A stretch of DNA of 64,000 nt from Mrakia gelida (Eukaryota > Basidiomycota > Tremellomycetes > Cystofilobasidiales > Mrakiaceae): positions 310,001 through 374,000 of the forward strand of contig BRON01000008.1 in assembly GCA_024345305.1 (NCBI GenBank), written 5' to 3'. The notes under the pieces are model-generated. The model saw only the letters and a program-made list of their open reading frames with translations. It was not told the DNA's origin and ran no database searches. Positions 35,874-47,503 of the stretch are shown here, piece by piece. A program made the position numbers and the translations under genes. Each line of letters begins with the position of its first letter. Position 1 is the stretch's first letter.

Positions 35874-38800
35874 CTAGAACCGAGTGTTTCCCGTAAAGGC
35901 GCCGACGAGAAGGAAGAGGGTAGATCCGAGGAATCGCTGTGAAGGAGGGGGACGAACGAACGCGTCGAGGTCAGCTCAGTTCTTGAGTTCGACGGGGAGA
36001 ACGCGAGGCGAGAGAAAGAGAGGGGAGAAGGTGACTCACCACCACGCTCGTAGCAGCCACAAAGATAAGGACGCAAAGCATGTAGTTGGCCTGCTTGCTA
36101 TCGGGGTTCGAGAACGACGCTGAAGTCCCGCCGGAGAGGATCGAGGCAGCGAGGACGGCGTTGGTGAGGACCCAGAGGAGAAGGACGTTGGTTCGGAAGT
36201 TGGCGTCTACAGTGAGACAAACACGAGCGAGTCAGAGAAGAGTCAGTCAGGGTTGTGAAAGAAAGGGGAGAAGCGACGACGACACCACTCACAATAATCC
36301 TGCTCCTCCTGCCCTGTCCTTCTCTTCTTGACGAGATCCTTCTCGACCTTGACAGCGACGGGGTACTTGCACTCCTTGATGCTGAGGAGGGCCTCCTCGT
36401 AGGACGCGTCGACGTCGGCTTGACCTGCTGGAAGATCGATCTCGACTTCTCCTCCTTGTCCTGAGACGGATCCGAGATCGTCTCGAGTGAGGGTGGTGTC
36501 CGAGCCTTTGGTTCCCCAGCTGTGAGCGCAAAGAAAAAACGAAGCGAAGGAACAGAGTGAGGTGAGGTCAACGAGGCGTCGATCGGGAGGAGGAAGAGAG
36601 GACGAGGCGAGGAAGGACGAACGTGAAGTCGTGCAGGTTCGAGAAGGCGTAGCTGAGGAAGCGAAGCAGCGGAGCGGCGGTCAGTACTGAAACAGAGAAA
36701 CGAAAAGACGAGTTGGGGTTACTCACATCGAAAGGATGTTGACATAAGTCGACGACAAGATCGTGTAAGGCAAGAACGAGGTGACGAGATGCCATGGGTC
36801 AAGGGCGAGAAGACTCGAGATGAAGTAGACTCCGTAGGTAGAGAGGATTGAGATGATCATCTTGGTGTAGATGGGTTCTCCGATGTGGGTGGCTGCTTTG
36901 ACGGCGCAGAGGACGGCGGCTGGTGGGCGAGAGGGGAAGAGGATCAGCGATCGAACTTCGACGCGACGAGAACGTTTGAGGTCGCGACTTACCGACGATC
37001 ATGTACATGGTGAGAGTCGAGAATCCGAAGATGGCAATCATGTACTTCCACTTGGATCTGGCGAGATGAAGAAGGAACGAGAAGAGGTCAGCGACGTCGA
37101 GTCGAGAGCGAGGGAGTCGGCGAGGAGATCGAGCGAAGACTCACCCTTTGGGTCTGTTTCCCATCGAGAACAAGAAGCACGCGACAAGGAGGCCGATGTA
37201 GAGGTACTGTGAAGGTCGACGAGAACGTCTGAAGTCAGCAAAGAGTCGAAACGAGGGCTGCGACGGGTCTCGAAAACTCACCTGGCAAATCACGTTCAAC
37301 ACGTTGATCCCCTTGATGTTGAAGCTCGTGTCCTCCAAGCTCGTGGTCAGGATGACGAAGAAGATGTAGAAGTTGGCCTGGAGCAAGATAAAACAAGCCT
37401 CTCGTCAGTTCGAGCCTCGAGATGCGATTCGGAAATAACGGGACGAGAACGCACGATAGCGAACCAAGCGAAGATCAGGTTGATGGTGTTGTAGACCGCC
37501 TCGACCATGAAGACGAGCTTCCTCGGGACGCTGTGTCGACTCCTCCAGATCCTACCGGTGTTCCAGAGAGCGTAGAAGGTCGCGAAGAGGGATCCGTTGA
37601 GCCATCGACGTCGCTGGAGGATGAATCTGAGGAAGAAGGAAAGAGCGAAGGTCAGCTTCATCAAGGTGAAGTGGTAGCTGGGCTTGGACTTACTCGGTGA
37701 AATCCTCAGGAACGTCCGTCTCTCCAACGGCTCCTTGGACGTATCGGAGAACCCAAGGCTCTCGAGCGCAGATGAGTTCGAAGCAGAGGATTCGCTGAGG
37801 TCGAAAGGAGAGGAGATCAGTCAGCTTCTTCCTCTCTCACTCGAACGACGATGAAAGAATCATGAGACTCACATCCTCAGCGAGGTCTGGTTCGCGAAAC
37901 AAGGCCGAGAAGAAGTGGGAAGGCGATCAGCAAAGCTCGAACGACGAAGCGAGCGAAGCAAATCGAAACGCGTCGACTCACACATATTCTTCGTGAACAC
38001 TCCAGCATCCCCACCGTGAAGCGTCTCTCCGAGGAAGTACTTCTGCAAAGGTCCCATACCGTCGGCACCGTTGGTGAGAGCAATGTACCTAACAGCCCAA
38101 CGCGAAACGTAAGTCAGCGTCGAACTTCGAGGTTTCGCAGAACGAGTCAAATAGCGAGTCGAGAGCTCACCTGTAAGCCGAAAAAGCCCCAGGCAAGACC
38201 GAGATGTATCCGAACGAGGACTCGGTGGGCTTGTCGAGGATGTTGGACATCTGAGTGAGGAAGGGGAAGAAGGCGACGAAGGTCAGCGATGGTCGATTCG
38301 AAGAGGGAAAGGAAATGAAGGAGAGACGAGCTGACCTTGTATTCGAAGTTCTGACTCGCGACTGTAGGGTTCAAAGGGAACGAGGGAGGTCAGTGAAGAG
38401 CGAGTAGGAGGCTGAGGCAAGCGCGGGAGGGGAAGGGGAGGGTGCTAAAACGCAACGAACCAAGAGGGTTCAAAAGCTTCCTCCATCCCTTATCCTTGTA
38501 CGCAGCGATCTCTCCACAAGCTCCTCCAACGTTCGAGGAGTTGTCGAAGACCTTCCAGAGCTTGTAGATACCTGGAAACGGAAAGGAACTGTGGTCAGCG
38601 GGCGAGTTTGGGTTCGAGTCGAGTCAAGAGACGCGTCGAAGCGAAACGACACGAGACGAACTTCTTGGTCCAGGGCGAGTTCCGACCTTCAAAGCGAGAA
38701 ACAACACGGCTCGTCAGCGGAAAGTCGAAGATATGAGAGGGTGATGGACACTCACATCGAGAAGCATGCAAACGTTGGGCTCGAGGAGAGGAGCGAAAGC

Positions 38801-41060
38801 GTTGAAGAACCCTGTTGCGAAAGAGCGAGAACGAGAACGAGGACGAGTCAGCCCATCCAGCTCTCGTTTCGAACTGGGAGAAGGGCAAGAAGGAACGATG
38901 GACTCACATCGATGACTATTGATCTTCTTGGCATTGTTCTCCTTGAGGCAGAAGATGATCTGACAAGGCATCACCTCCTTTCCCTTCCCTTTCCCGAAAT
39001 CGTAATTGTCTGGAGCGCGCGACGAAATGAGCGAGCGGGCGAGTCAGTTCGGCCTTCGAAAGGTGAAAGGATTAGAGGGGGTAGACGAGTCGACTCACAC
39101 TCCGGATCCAACGCGAAACTCGTCGTATACTCGAACAGATGAGCCTGAACGGGGACGCCGTTGAGGGTGTTCTTCATAAGTCCTTCTCGGTAGACTCCGA
39201 GAGCGGTGAGGACGTCGAGGACCTTGGGGTGGATGTGATCTCGTCCGTCGGCGATGATGGCGACGACGACCTACAAATTAAAAACGAGAAGGAGGAAGAG
39301 AAGTGAGTTGACGTGAGGCGGGAGAGCGGGAAAGAGACGAAAACGAACCTTCTTCCAACCGTCCTTCCCCCAGAAGTTGGAGTTGGTTCGCTTGCAGAGA
39401 TGAGAGATGTTCTTCATCACTCCGTAGAGGGTTCGAAGGAAGAGAACTTCGTTCTCCTGTTGATGCGACGAGGGAGGTGAAGCGAAGGAGCTCAGAAACG
39501 AACGAGACGCGACGGCGAGGGAAAGAGAGGAATAGAGGTGAGAGGACGAACCGAGTACATGGTGATGACGATGACTGAGAAGACGAAGGTCTAGAGTCAG
39601 CGTCGGAAACCTCGAGGAAAGAAGCGAGAGGAGGGGAAGAGGGGAGGGGAGGAAAGCGCGACGACTCACAAATCTCCGTCTTCCTCTCGTACAGATTCTG
39701 CCTCAACGAGAACCCATTCGCCGCAAACTCATCCGGATCGCACGTCACAGCCGTGTACCTGCACGCGTACGACGAAGCCAAAAGTCAGCGTCTCTTTTCA
39801 TGTTAAGAAAGAAGAGAAAGATCACCGCCCAACTCACGTCGTCGAACTCCTCTCCCTATCATTCTTCACAGGCAACAACGCCGCCAACCTCGTCGGCACG
39901 GGCGCCTCCACCACCAGATTCCCATTCATCAACTTGACCCTCCTCTTCGTCTTATGCCTCCTAAGCAACCTCCCCTCCGGAGCAGGTCCGAAATGCTGAG
40001 TCTCCAAACTCGCTATCACAGGTGAGGAGTAGTACCCTAGCTCTCCTCCCTCCTGTCCCTCCCCTTCGACCCACTTCCCCTTCTCGTCCGAGCTCGAGTA
40101 AGGGAGCAAGCTCGGCGTCCTCGCATGGGGAGGAGGGAAGGAGTCCAAGTCGGGTGAAGGGTTGAGGTAATCGTCGATGGAGGAAACGACGTCGTCTTCT
40201 TCGAGGGGAGGGGTGGGTGAGCGAGATCGCAAGCCTGAAGGGTTGTTTTCTCCGTAGCGGTTGTTGGGGGTGTAGGTTTCGTAGCCGGCGTAGTTTTCGG
40301 GGTCGTACGCTTGGGAGGGGTGGTAGAACGTTGGAGGAGGGGCGGGAGAGAGGATGGGTTGAGGAGGGGGTGGGTGTTGGTAGTAAGGTGAGAGGGAGGG
40401 AGGGGGAGGAGTAGGTTGAGGGGAAGGGTTTCTGAAGGAGGCCAACGTCGCTTCGAATGCTGACAGAGGACCGGGTGCGGCTGGGGACGTTGCTCGGAGT
40501 TGGTATTGAGGGTTGGTAGGGAGTTGTTGATGATGTTGTTGTTGCGGGTTGTAGTAAGGTGTTGAAGAGGGAGGAGGAGGGGGAGGTGAGAAGGTTGAAG
40601 GAGGAGGGAGGAGGTGTTGTTGTTGGACGATCGAAGGTTGACGACAGATTCCTTCCCCGTAAGCTGCTTGTTGATTCATAGAAGCTGCTTGATCACCGAA
40701 AGGGTTGTTGATCCTTCCTTCTCCATCGTCGTACGATCCTTGAGGGAGAACTCCGTACCCTGTAGGCTGAATCCCTCCTCCTCCGTACCCTCCAGCTTGA
40801 TGCAGCACCTGGCTTCCTTCCCCTCCTTCCCGATCAGGATACCCAAGCTCAAACGCTTCCTCCTCGCTGATAGGAGGAGGCTGAGCTCCGTACATGTGCT
40901 GCTGCTGCTGTTGCCGATACTGTTGTTGCTGCTGCTGGTGGTAGGGATCGATGGGAGAAGGCGAAGGGGAAGGGGAGGAGAGGGAGGAGAGAGGTCGAGG
41001 TGGGCCGGGAGAGCCAGAGGGAGTCGGAACGAACGGAGGGGCAGGTTTCCGATTGTACAT
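35874..41060 (-). CDS. Class I-III (Chs1/2-like) chitin synthase
   Basis: Twenty-three exons: 41060..39838, 39758..39670, 39574..39552, 39456..39349, 39270..39099, 39009..38908, 38811..38756, 38686..38662, 38571..38461, 38361..38336, 38250..38171, 38088..37982, 37886..37873, 37794..37694, 37626..37455, 37377..37282, 37206..37145, 37057..36993, 36919..36727, 36652..36623, 36519..36293, 36206..36040, 35936..35874; 1103 aa, all phases fit. The N-terminal ~370 residues are Pro/Gln-rich and disordered, with polyglutamine. Then come the chitin synthase N domain ([17 protein letters not shown]) and catalytic motifs [48 protein letters not shown] and QRRRWLNGS. Several C-terminal membrane helices and a soluble loop before the last two follow. 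It makes chitin from UDP-GlcNAc at plasma membrane or septum. The catalytic YLAED is on a 14-nt exon. Exact class (I, II or III) not settled. Confidence 0.94.
40898..40943 (-). repeat. CAG/CAA tract encoding polyglutamine in chitin synthase
   Basis: Interrupted CAG/CAA repeat in exon 1 of the class I-III chitin synthase. It encodes two glutamine runs separated by Tyr-Arg, in the disordered N-terminal region. Mixed codons suggest it is less slippage-prone than a pure repeat. Confidence 0.85.
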
Positions 41061-41442
41061 CCTCAAAAAGGGGAGAGGCGGGTGGGTGAGATGAAGAAGA
41101 TGGGGGGAGGAACGGTTGGGGTTGAAAGAAAAGGAAGGGAAGGGAAAGGAGGGAAGGGAAAGGTGAACGAACGAGATTCGGGGGTTGTTGATCGAGCGAG
41201 CTGCGAGAAAAAAGTCGCGTCCACTTCCAGAACAGAGCGTCACCCTAGAAAATCGAAGGCAGTGTCTCCGAGATGGGCAGAAGGAGACTCAGCCCTATCT
41301 CGTGGTCTCTAGTCTATCATAGCTCGCGAAAATCTGCACGAGAGACAGGCACGCACCCTCTGTCGACCTCGCTCGCTCGCTGGTCCTTTCCCTCCCATCT
41401 CGTCTCTCCCAAAGAAACCCACGCACATGAACCCAAAACTAT
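41061..41442. other. Tandem intergenic region, POL12 to chitin synthase
   Basis: About 380 bp between the POL12 stop and the chitin synthase start on the same strand. Purine-rich on the plus strand near 41100-41170, i.e. CT-rich leader for the minus-strand chitin synthase. An open stretch continues the chitin synthase frame upstream to ~41243, but [10 protein letters not shown] at 41060 is the better start. Confidence 0.5.
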
Positions 41443-44400
41443 CTAGATCTTAACAATATCAACCCTAACCCTCTGATGAACGAAGTGCTCCAAGTTCTCA
41501 TCCTCCCCTCCCGGACCAGCTCGAACCCCTCCCTCCAACGCTTCCCGAGGAGAGGGATGGATCACCATTCGAGCGAACGTCCCTCCAGAGTGATGTTGAG
41601 TCAGTCGAGCAGGGTTCACGACGACGACTGAGTCGACGATCTGGATGAGCGCGGGAGAGAAGAGAAGGTGGGGGGGAAGGAGGAGAGTCAGCGAGAGAAG
41701 AAATGCGGAAGGACGGAGGAGATGGGAAGAGAAGAGAAGCGAGGTCGTGGTGCTCACCTTCGCGAACTTGGCGAGGTTGGAGGGCATGACGAGGATATCC
41801 GGAGAGGTTTCGAGGTTGAGGAGATCGAGATGGGTGAGATCGAGGTTGACGTCTTGAACGAACTCGTCGGGAACGGGGTAGATTGGGTAGAACCTGGCGA
41901 ACGAAGAAAAAGGGAAACGCGTCGAGCTCGGGTCAGTTTCGTCGTTCTGAGTCTCGTTTCGCTTCACCCCCTTTTCACCAGCACCAAGAGCAAGCTCGCC
42001 GGAAGCGAGGAGGTGGAAGAGGAAAGGAAAGAGTGGTCGAACTCACGTCCTTTGACCCAACACGCTCCTGCAGAGGTTTCCCATCGCGTCTCCGTTCCCC
42101 GTCGGCGTTCCAGGTTCCGGCTCAGCCTCAGCAGCTTTCTTGAAGAAGGTTTCCTTTCGGAGGTGGAAGAGAGTGTCGACAGAGGACACGGCGATCACGA
42201 CCTCGTTGATGTTGAGGACGCAGGGGTTGGGGAGGAGACGGAGTTTCTGTGAGGAGAGGCGAGACGAACGAGGACGCGAGAGGGAGATGGTAAGAGGGGG
42301 AGGAGGTGAAAGGGAAAAGGAGCATAGTCAGCGTTGACTGAGGAGCTCACGGCGAGAGTCGAGCGCGTTCGAGGCAAGGCGAAGGAACGAGGAGTCGAGC
42401 TCACCTTAGGGTTCGGGAACATCGAGACGTCTCTCTTGAACATGCCCTGAGGGAAGGCCATCTGGGTCGAAATGAGATCTCGCACGCTGGGGATGAGGAT
42501 GATGTTGGTAGCAGGAGTAGACTCGTTGATATCAATGAGTCGCGAAGTGATCTTGGTTTTGAAGATGTCGATGGGGAGGAGGTCGGTTTTGCCGACTTTG
42601 ATGAGAGGGTGGGAGGAGTCGACGAAGGGACCGAGCTGCGAGAACGAGGGATCGAAGACAGCGGGGGCAGAGGGAGGAAGAAGGGGAAAAGAGATCAGCG
42701 AGGTTTGAAAGAGCGGAGACGAGGAACGGGACGCGACGACGCACTAGGATCACCACGTCCGGTCGAGCGTTCCTGATCTCCTCAGCCAGAGCTTCGAAAG
42801 GGGTGTAATCCAAATCTCCGTCAAGGGTGTAGGGTCCGCAAGCCGTGAAGATCGAGACGGGCTCTCCGTTGAGCTTTCGTCCCCACTGGTTCTCGACGAG
42901 TTCAGACGCTGCCGTCGCCGAGGGACCTGCTGGAGGAGGCTGGTGGTTTCAAAGATAGCAAACAAAGAGGAACGTTAGCGAGAGAGTCAGGTCAGGTTCG
43001 TCTTTCCCTCTTTCGTCTCGAGCCCGAGACGAAAAGAACGAGACGAGTGGAAGTCGACAACTCACCATCAGGATCTCCTCGACCAAGAACCAACCTCCTC
43101 CACCGTTCCTCCCCTTGAACCCCACCACAGCACCTCTGAACATCCCAGCTCCTCCGACTCCAGGAGCTCCTCCTCGAACGACGACATTGGACGTGAAGCG
43201 GAGAGGTGTGCGAGATCCCGATCCGGTCGACCGAGAGGCCTGGAGGAGGAGGGAGGAGTCGTTGAGTTTGGTAGTGGAGTCGGTGTGGATTTGGCCGACG
43301 ATGTAGGAGGATACCTGCGGAAGAAAAGAGCAAGCGGGAGAAACGTGTGAGCTGAGAAGACGAGGGAGGCAGTCGGATGGAAGAACGAGAACGAAAGAGC
43401 TCACGTCGCTGGTTTCGGAAGGGTCAGAGAAGTCTTCTTGGATGTTGAAGGTTCGTTGCAGGAGCTCTCCGAAGTCGTCGATCCGTTTGTCGAGAACTGG
43501 GAAGAAGGAAAAAAGGCGTTCGAAAAGAGAAGGTCAGTCGCGTCTCGACGACGTCAATCCACCTCCCGCCCTCAACCTTCCCGTCCGAGGCAAGAAAATT
43601 CCAACATAGACAGGAGTAGAAACTAAGCTCACCGTCGCTTCGTTCCGAGATCTTCTCGAACATGTAGCGGTCTGCCGTGAACGAAGAGTCGATTCGAGGA
43701 AGGTCAGCTCGAGCTCTCCTCCCTCTGCCTCCTCGACACCGACCGAGAGAAGCCCCTTCATCAGAGCCCTGCGGATTAATAAAAACTCACACTCGTAGCT
43801 CTTCGGATCAGCTCCCGTAGTCAGAGCGATCCTAGGTTTCGTCGTCGAAGGCTCGTAAGGGATCGCAGGGACGGAGGAAGGAGGAAGATGGATGTTGAGG
43901 GTTTCGATGACCGAGAGAGCGTCTGTACGAGTGGAGAACTGCTTGGATGACGAGGATGGAGTGCTGAGAGGGAGAATATTCGATGTCAGTTTCGCTTGAG
44001 GGACGTGAAGAAGGAGGAGGGAGGCGGGCTTGGGAGCGAGGAGGGAAGGGAAGCTCGAGCTCACCCGTTGGAAGGGGTCCCGTTTCCGAAGCCGTTCGGA
44101 CTCGAGCCCATCATCCCATCGAACGAGGATCCTTGTTGGCGAGAGGAGGAAGGGGACTGGTTGTTGGAGGTGGAGGAGGCGTTGAAGTTGAGTCTTCCAG
44201 GTATGGGGACTAGACGAGGAGTCGCGTTGGAGGAGGAGGAGAGTCGAGAGAGGGTTGGTGTCGAGGAAGGGACGGAAGGACGAGGTTTCTTGCTGGAGGA
44301 TGGGGAGCCACTGAGGGAGTCAAGGCTAGAGAGAGCATGAAAGAGGTGTGTATGAGGTTCGCCGGTCGTGGAAAGACGGACGTGACGAGGAGCCAACGAG

Positions 44401-44888
44401 GAAGGGAGGAGCTCAAACGTCGAGCAACGAAGACAAGGCCAGGAAGACTCACAAATCCATACCCGAGTTCCTCTTTGATCCACCAGCTGAGACTTTGAAC
44501 GAAGGGGTACTTGACGAAGCTGCTGCTGAGGCTGCAGCCCCCTTGGATGACGCTACCTCCCTCTGGATGTGCTTCTTGAGCTCCCTCGCGTTGTCGAGAT
44601 TGAAGACAGCTTTCGTTGATGCCTTGAGCTGATTAAGGACGTACGACTCCCACTTGAAGTAGAGATCATCCGCGGGGAGGTTGTACATTCGAAGGATGCC
44701 GAGACCTGGGCGAGAGAGGAGGAAGGGAGGTGGTCAGCTTCAACACGAAGGAAGGGAGGAGGGAGGGAGGAAGGGAAGGAGGGAAAGGGAAGAGAATGAA
44801 GCTCACACTCCGACATGAGCTCGGGAGAGTCCTTGACTACATCTCCAAAGTACTCTTCCAGCATCTTCTTGCTCTTGAGTTCGTCCAT
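41443..44888 (-). CDS. POL12: DNA polymerase alpha-primase subunit B
   Basis: Exons 44888..44807, 44705..44453, 44325..44065, 43963..43791, 43671..43633, 43496..43405, 43314..43066, 42939..42745, 42635..42405, 42246..42047, 41893..41758, 41640..41443; 702 aa, phases consistent. The N-terminal helical domain (FGDVVKDSPELMSECLGILRMYNL) and a Ser-rich linker are followed by the OB/phosphoesterase region: VSSYIVGQI, FTACGPYTLDGDLDYTPFEALAEEI, RPDVVILLGPFVDSSHPLI, NIILIPSVRD, FPNPK, and the tail NPARLTQHHSGGTFARMVIHP. This is the inactive calcineurin-like fold of the polymerase alpha B subunit. It tethers polymerase alpha-primase at replication initiation in the nucleus. An AG acceptor just before the ATG and a donor at 44979 suggest a leader intron (44979-44891). 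An ATG at 44985 in that putative leader exon would read out of frame across the main start. Confidence 0.9.
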
Positions 44889-45218
44889 GGCTGAGAAAAG
44901 GAGGGAGAGGGAGGGAAGGAGGGAGGGGAGAAGGAGGAGGAAACCGTTGAAGGTCAGCTTCGAGAGAGTCGCGTCGAACCTCATCAAGGCCCGACTTTCG
45001 TCGTCAAGGAAGATTAAACGCGTCTAAAATTCAAGCCAGCAAACGTTGGTACATGTTATCAACCAAACTTGAGAATCCTCGACATATTTGCCATCTTTCT
45101 TCTTGGGGACGAGAGTCGTCAAGCGAAGGCCGTTCGACGAGCTCGCACTTTCGATCCCTCCCCTGCCCTTCCCCTCCAACGCTCGCCACCCCCACCCGTC
45201 TATCTACAATCTTTCACA
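44889..45218. other. Divergent intergenic region, POL12 / sirtuin
   Basis: About 330 bp. It includes a likely POL12 leader intron (44979-44891). An ACGCGT word lies at about 45010; such MCB-like sites precede replication genes in yeasts, but the same word is common in introns here, so no claim is made. CT-rich leader to the sirtuin start on the right. Confidence 0.45.
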
Positions 45219-47096
45219 ATGGTCCGAATATCGATACCAACGCTCCCACCTCCACCTCTGATACCCCTCATCAACCCGCTCTCCTCCCTCACCCTCAAAG
45301 AAGCAGCCTCTCACACGGCCTCGTTCCTCCAGCGAGGGAAGGGCAAGACGCTCATCATTACTGGGGCTGGAATATCGGTGGACTCAGGGATCAGAGCTTA
45401 CAGAGGAGATGATGGGTAAGTATACATTGCTCTGCGGTCTTGTAGGGGCTCCCTGGAGCTCGGTGGGAAGGCAGGATCGAAGGAGAAGGAGCTGACCGAA
45501 GCTCAACATCCTCTCTCTTCCCTCACTCCCTTCCTTTCAGGCGCTACACCAACCCGAACTATCGCCCGGTTTACTACTCCGAGCTTGTAGACCCCACAGA
45601 GAAGGGAGAAGATTTCAGGAAGCGGTATTGGAGTCGAGGTGAGTCCCTTCCAGGCTCGAGTGAGCTTCGATGACGGAGCGAAGTTGAGCTCGACGTTGGG
45701 CTGAACCTCTCCCCTCGCCTCTTTGCGCACTTTCTTCCTTATTCTAGGTTACCTCGGATGGCCACCAGTGCGAGACGCCCAGCCGAACCCACTTCACTAT
45801 TCTTTAGCAGCAACGATGTGGCTAGGTTCGTCGTTCTTCCTCCCTCTTCCTCCTCGGTCCCCCGAAGGGTCGTGCAGATCGAGAGCTCGTCCAGAAGCTG
45901 ACCTTGCCCCTCCCTTCCCCGTCCAGGTCTAGCCAGAGAGATGATCACTCAAAATGTCCGTCCGCCTCCCTTCTTCGTTCGCAACTTCGCTGTCTTGCGT
46001 CCTCGAGCTCGAGCTCACCCGACGCGTCCCCGTCTCCCTTCTTTGTTTCTTAGGTGGACGGCCTTCACGACAAGGCTTCTCCCTACTCGTTAGAAGAGAC
46101 TAAACGGAGGATCCTGCATCTTCACGGATCGTTACATGTTCGTCCTGCCGTCCTTCTCTCCGCTCTCAACTCCATCACGAGCTGATCGATTCGCTCGCCC
46201 CTCTCCTCACCAGCTCGTTCACTGCAAGAACGGACACGTCGTTCCGAGGGACGATTTTCAGGAGGTCTTGACAGAGGTAAGTTCTCTTCTGCTGCTCCGC
46301 AGCTGTTCTCAAGAGGAAGGAACGAGCGCTCACGGGTCCTGCTCTTTCGTCTCGCCTTGTTCGCGTTCGCAGCTCAACCCAAGCTGGAAACAGTTCGCCG
46401 AGGAAGCCTTCGCGACTGGAACTCAACCACGGACGAACCCAGATGGGGACGTCGACCTTCAAGGAGTCTCGTACGACTCGTTCAGGGTCCCAACGTGCAA
46501 GGAGTGCGACGCGATTGTGAGCCCCACTTCGACGCGTCTACTTTCCTCGCTCTCATTCTTCTTTCGACGCGAACGCTGACGAACGGTCTTCTCGTGATAT
46601 TTGCGATTCAGATGAAACCCAACGTCGTCTTCTTCGGAGAGTCTATCGCAGAGGAAGTGAAGACCCGAGCTTTCAAAGCAGTCGAAGCTTCGTCTCAACT
46701 CCTCATCCTCGGGACTTCGCTCGCGACGTACTCTGCTTTTAGGTTCGCTCTTTCCCTCCCCCATGCTCTCTCTCTATCTCTCCCCCCTCTTCCCTTCCTT
46801 TCCAAACTCTCACTAACTCAACTCTTCTCTCGGTCGCTCTCGCCTCTCTCTCTCGCTCGCGCAGAATGATCAAACAAGCTCTCACCTCCGTCCCACCCAA
46901 ACCCATCCTCCTCATCTCCACCGGTCCCTCCCGTGCCGACGGACTCGAAGGCCTCGAGAAGATCGAAATGGAAGCTGGACCAGTCTTGAAACTCGCGCTG
47001 GAAAGCCTGAGTAGGGGAGTCGTGGAGAGGGGAGATGGCGTGTTGAAGCGGTTGAAGGAGAGTGGAGTCGTGAAGAAGCCGGAGGGGGATGATTAG
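45219..47096 (+). CDS. SIRT4-like sirtuin (NAD-dependent protein deacylase)
   Basis: Exons 45219..45415, 45541..45638, 45748..45825, 45927..45955, 46054..46137, 46214..46276, 46373..46516, 46612..46742, 46865..47096; 351 aa, phases consistent. NAD-binding motifs TGAGISVDSGI and YRG, the catalytic region TQNVDGLHDKAS, HLHGSLH with the active-site histidine, VVFFGES, and ILGTSLATYSAF are all present. The order RYTNPNYRPV...RYWSR...GYLGWPP...QPNPLHY and LNPSWKQF matches class II sirtuins (SIRT4-like). The zinc site looks altered: the first pair reads CKNGH rather than CxxC, while the second pair CKECD is intact. SIRT4 relatives are mitochondrial; a clear presequence is not seen, though the N-terminus (MVRISIPTLPPP) is uncharged and could be a weak one. 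Confidence 0.92.
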
Positions 47097-47503
47097 AACT
47101 GGGGCGCCGTTTTGTTGACGAGACGCATAAACAGGTTATCGACACGAGTATCTGTATCTGCGTACGTCGCACGAGGTGGAGGCAGGAGCGAGGTGAGGAC
47201 GCGCGACTCCGTGCAGTAGAACGAGAAACTTGCGACCAAGCCAAGACCAAGCCGCTTCGACGGGTGAAAAGGGGTTTGTTGATATTAGGGTATACCGGCT
47301 GTACATAGTAGATTAAGAGGAGGTATCTATAAAGTGTGAGGGTGTGTATAAATCAGAAGAGCAGGCAGACAATGAGAAGCAAGAGAAGAAGAACGAAACC
47401 AGTCGAACTCGACGCGACGAAACGAAACGGACGATAAGAAAGCTAGAGATATAGACAATGCAGGAGAACGATGACACCCGGAGACGGAAGTTTGATATGT
47501 GAT
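47097..47503. other. Convergent intergenic region, sirtuin / GH71
   Basis: About 400 bp of 3' ends. Some A/T-rich stretches (47280-47340) stand out against the GC-rich background. No gene supported. Confidence 0.5.

Noticed and set aside
40898..41000. Polyglutamine tract as a sign of an expanded trinucleotide repeat
   Set aside because: The runs are short and use mixed CAG/CAA codons within a generally Gln/Pro-rich disordered region; ordinary for fungal chitin synthase N-termini.
44983..45017. ACGCGT at ~45010 as an MCB cell-cycle element for POL12
   Set aside because: Attractive because POL12 is a replication gene, but the same word is common throughout the introns of this window, so a single copy carries little weight.
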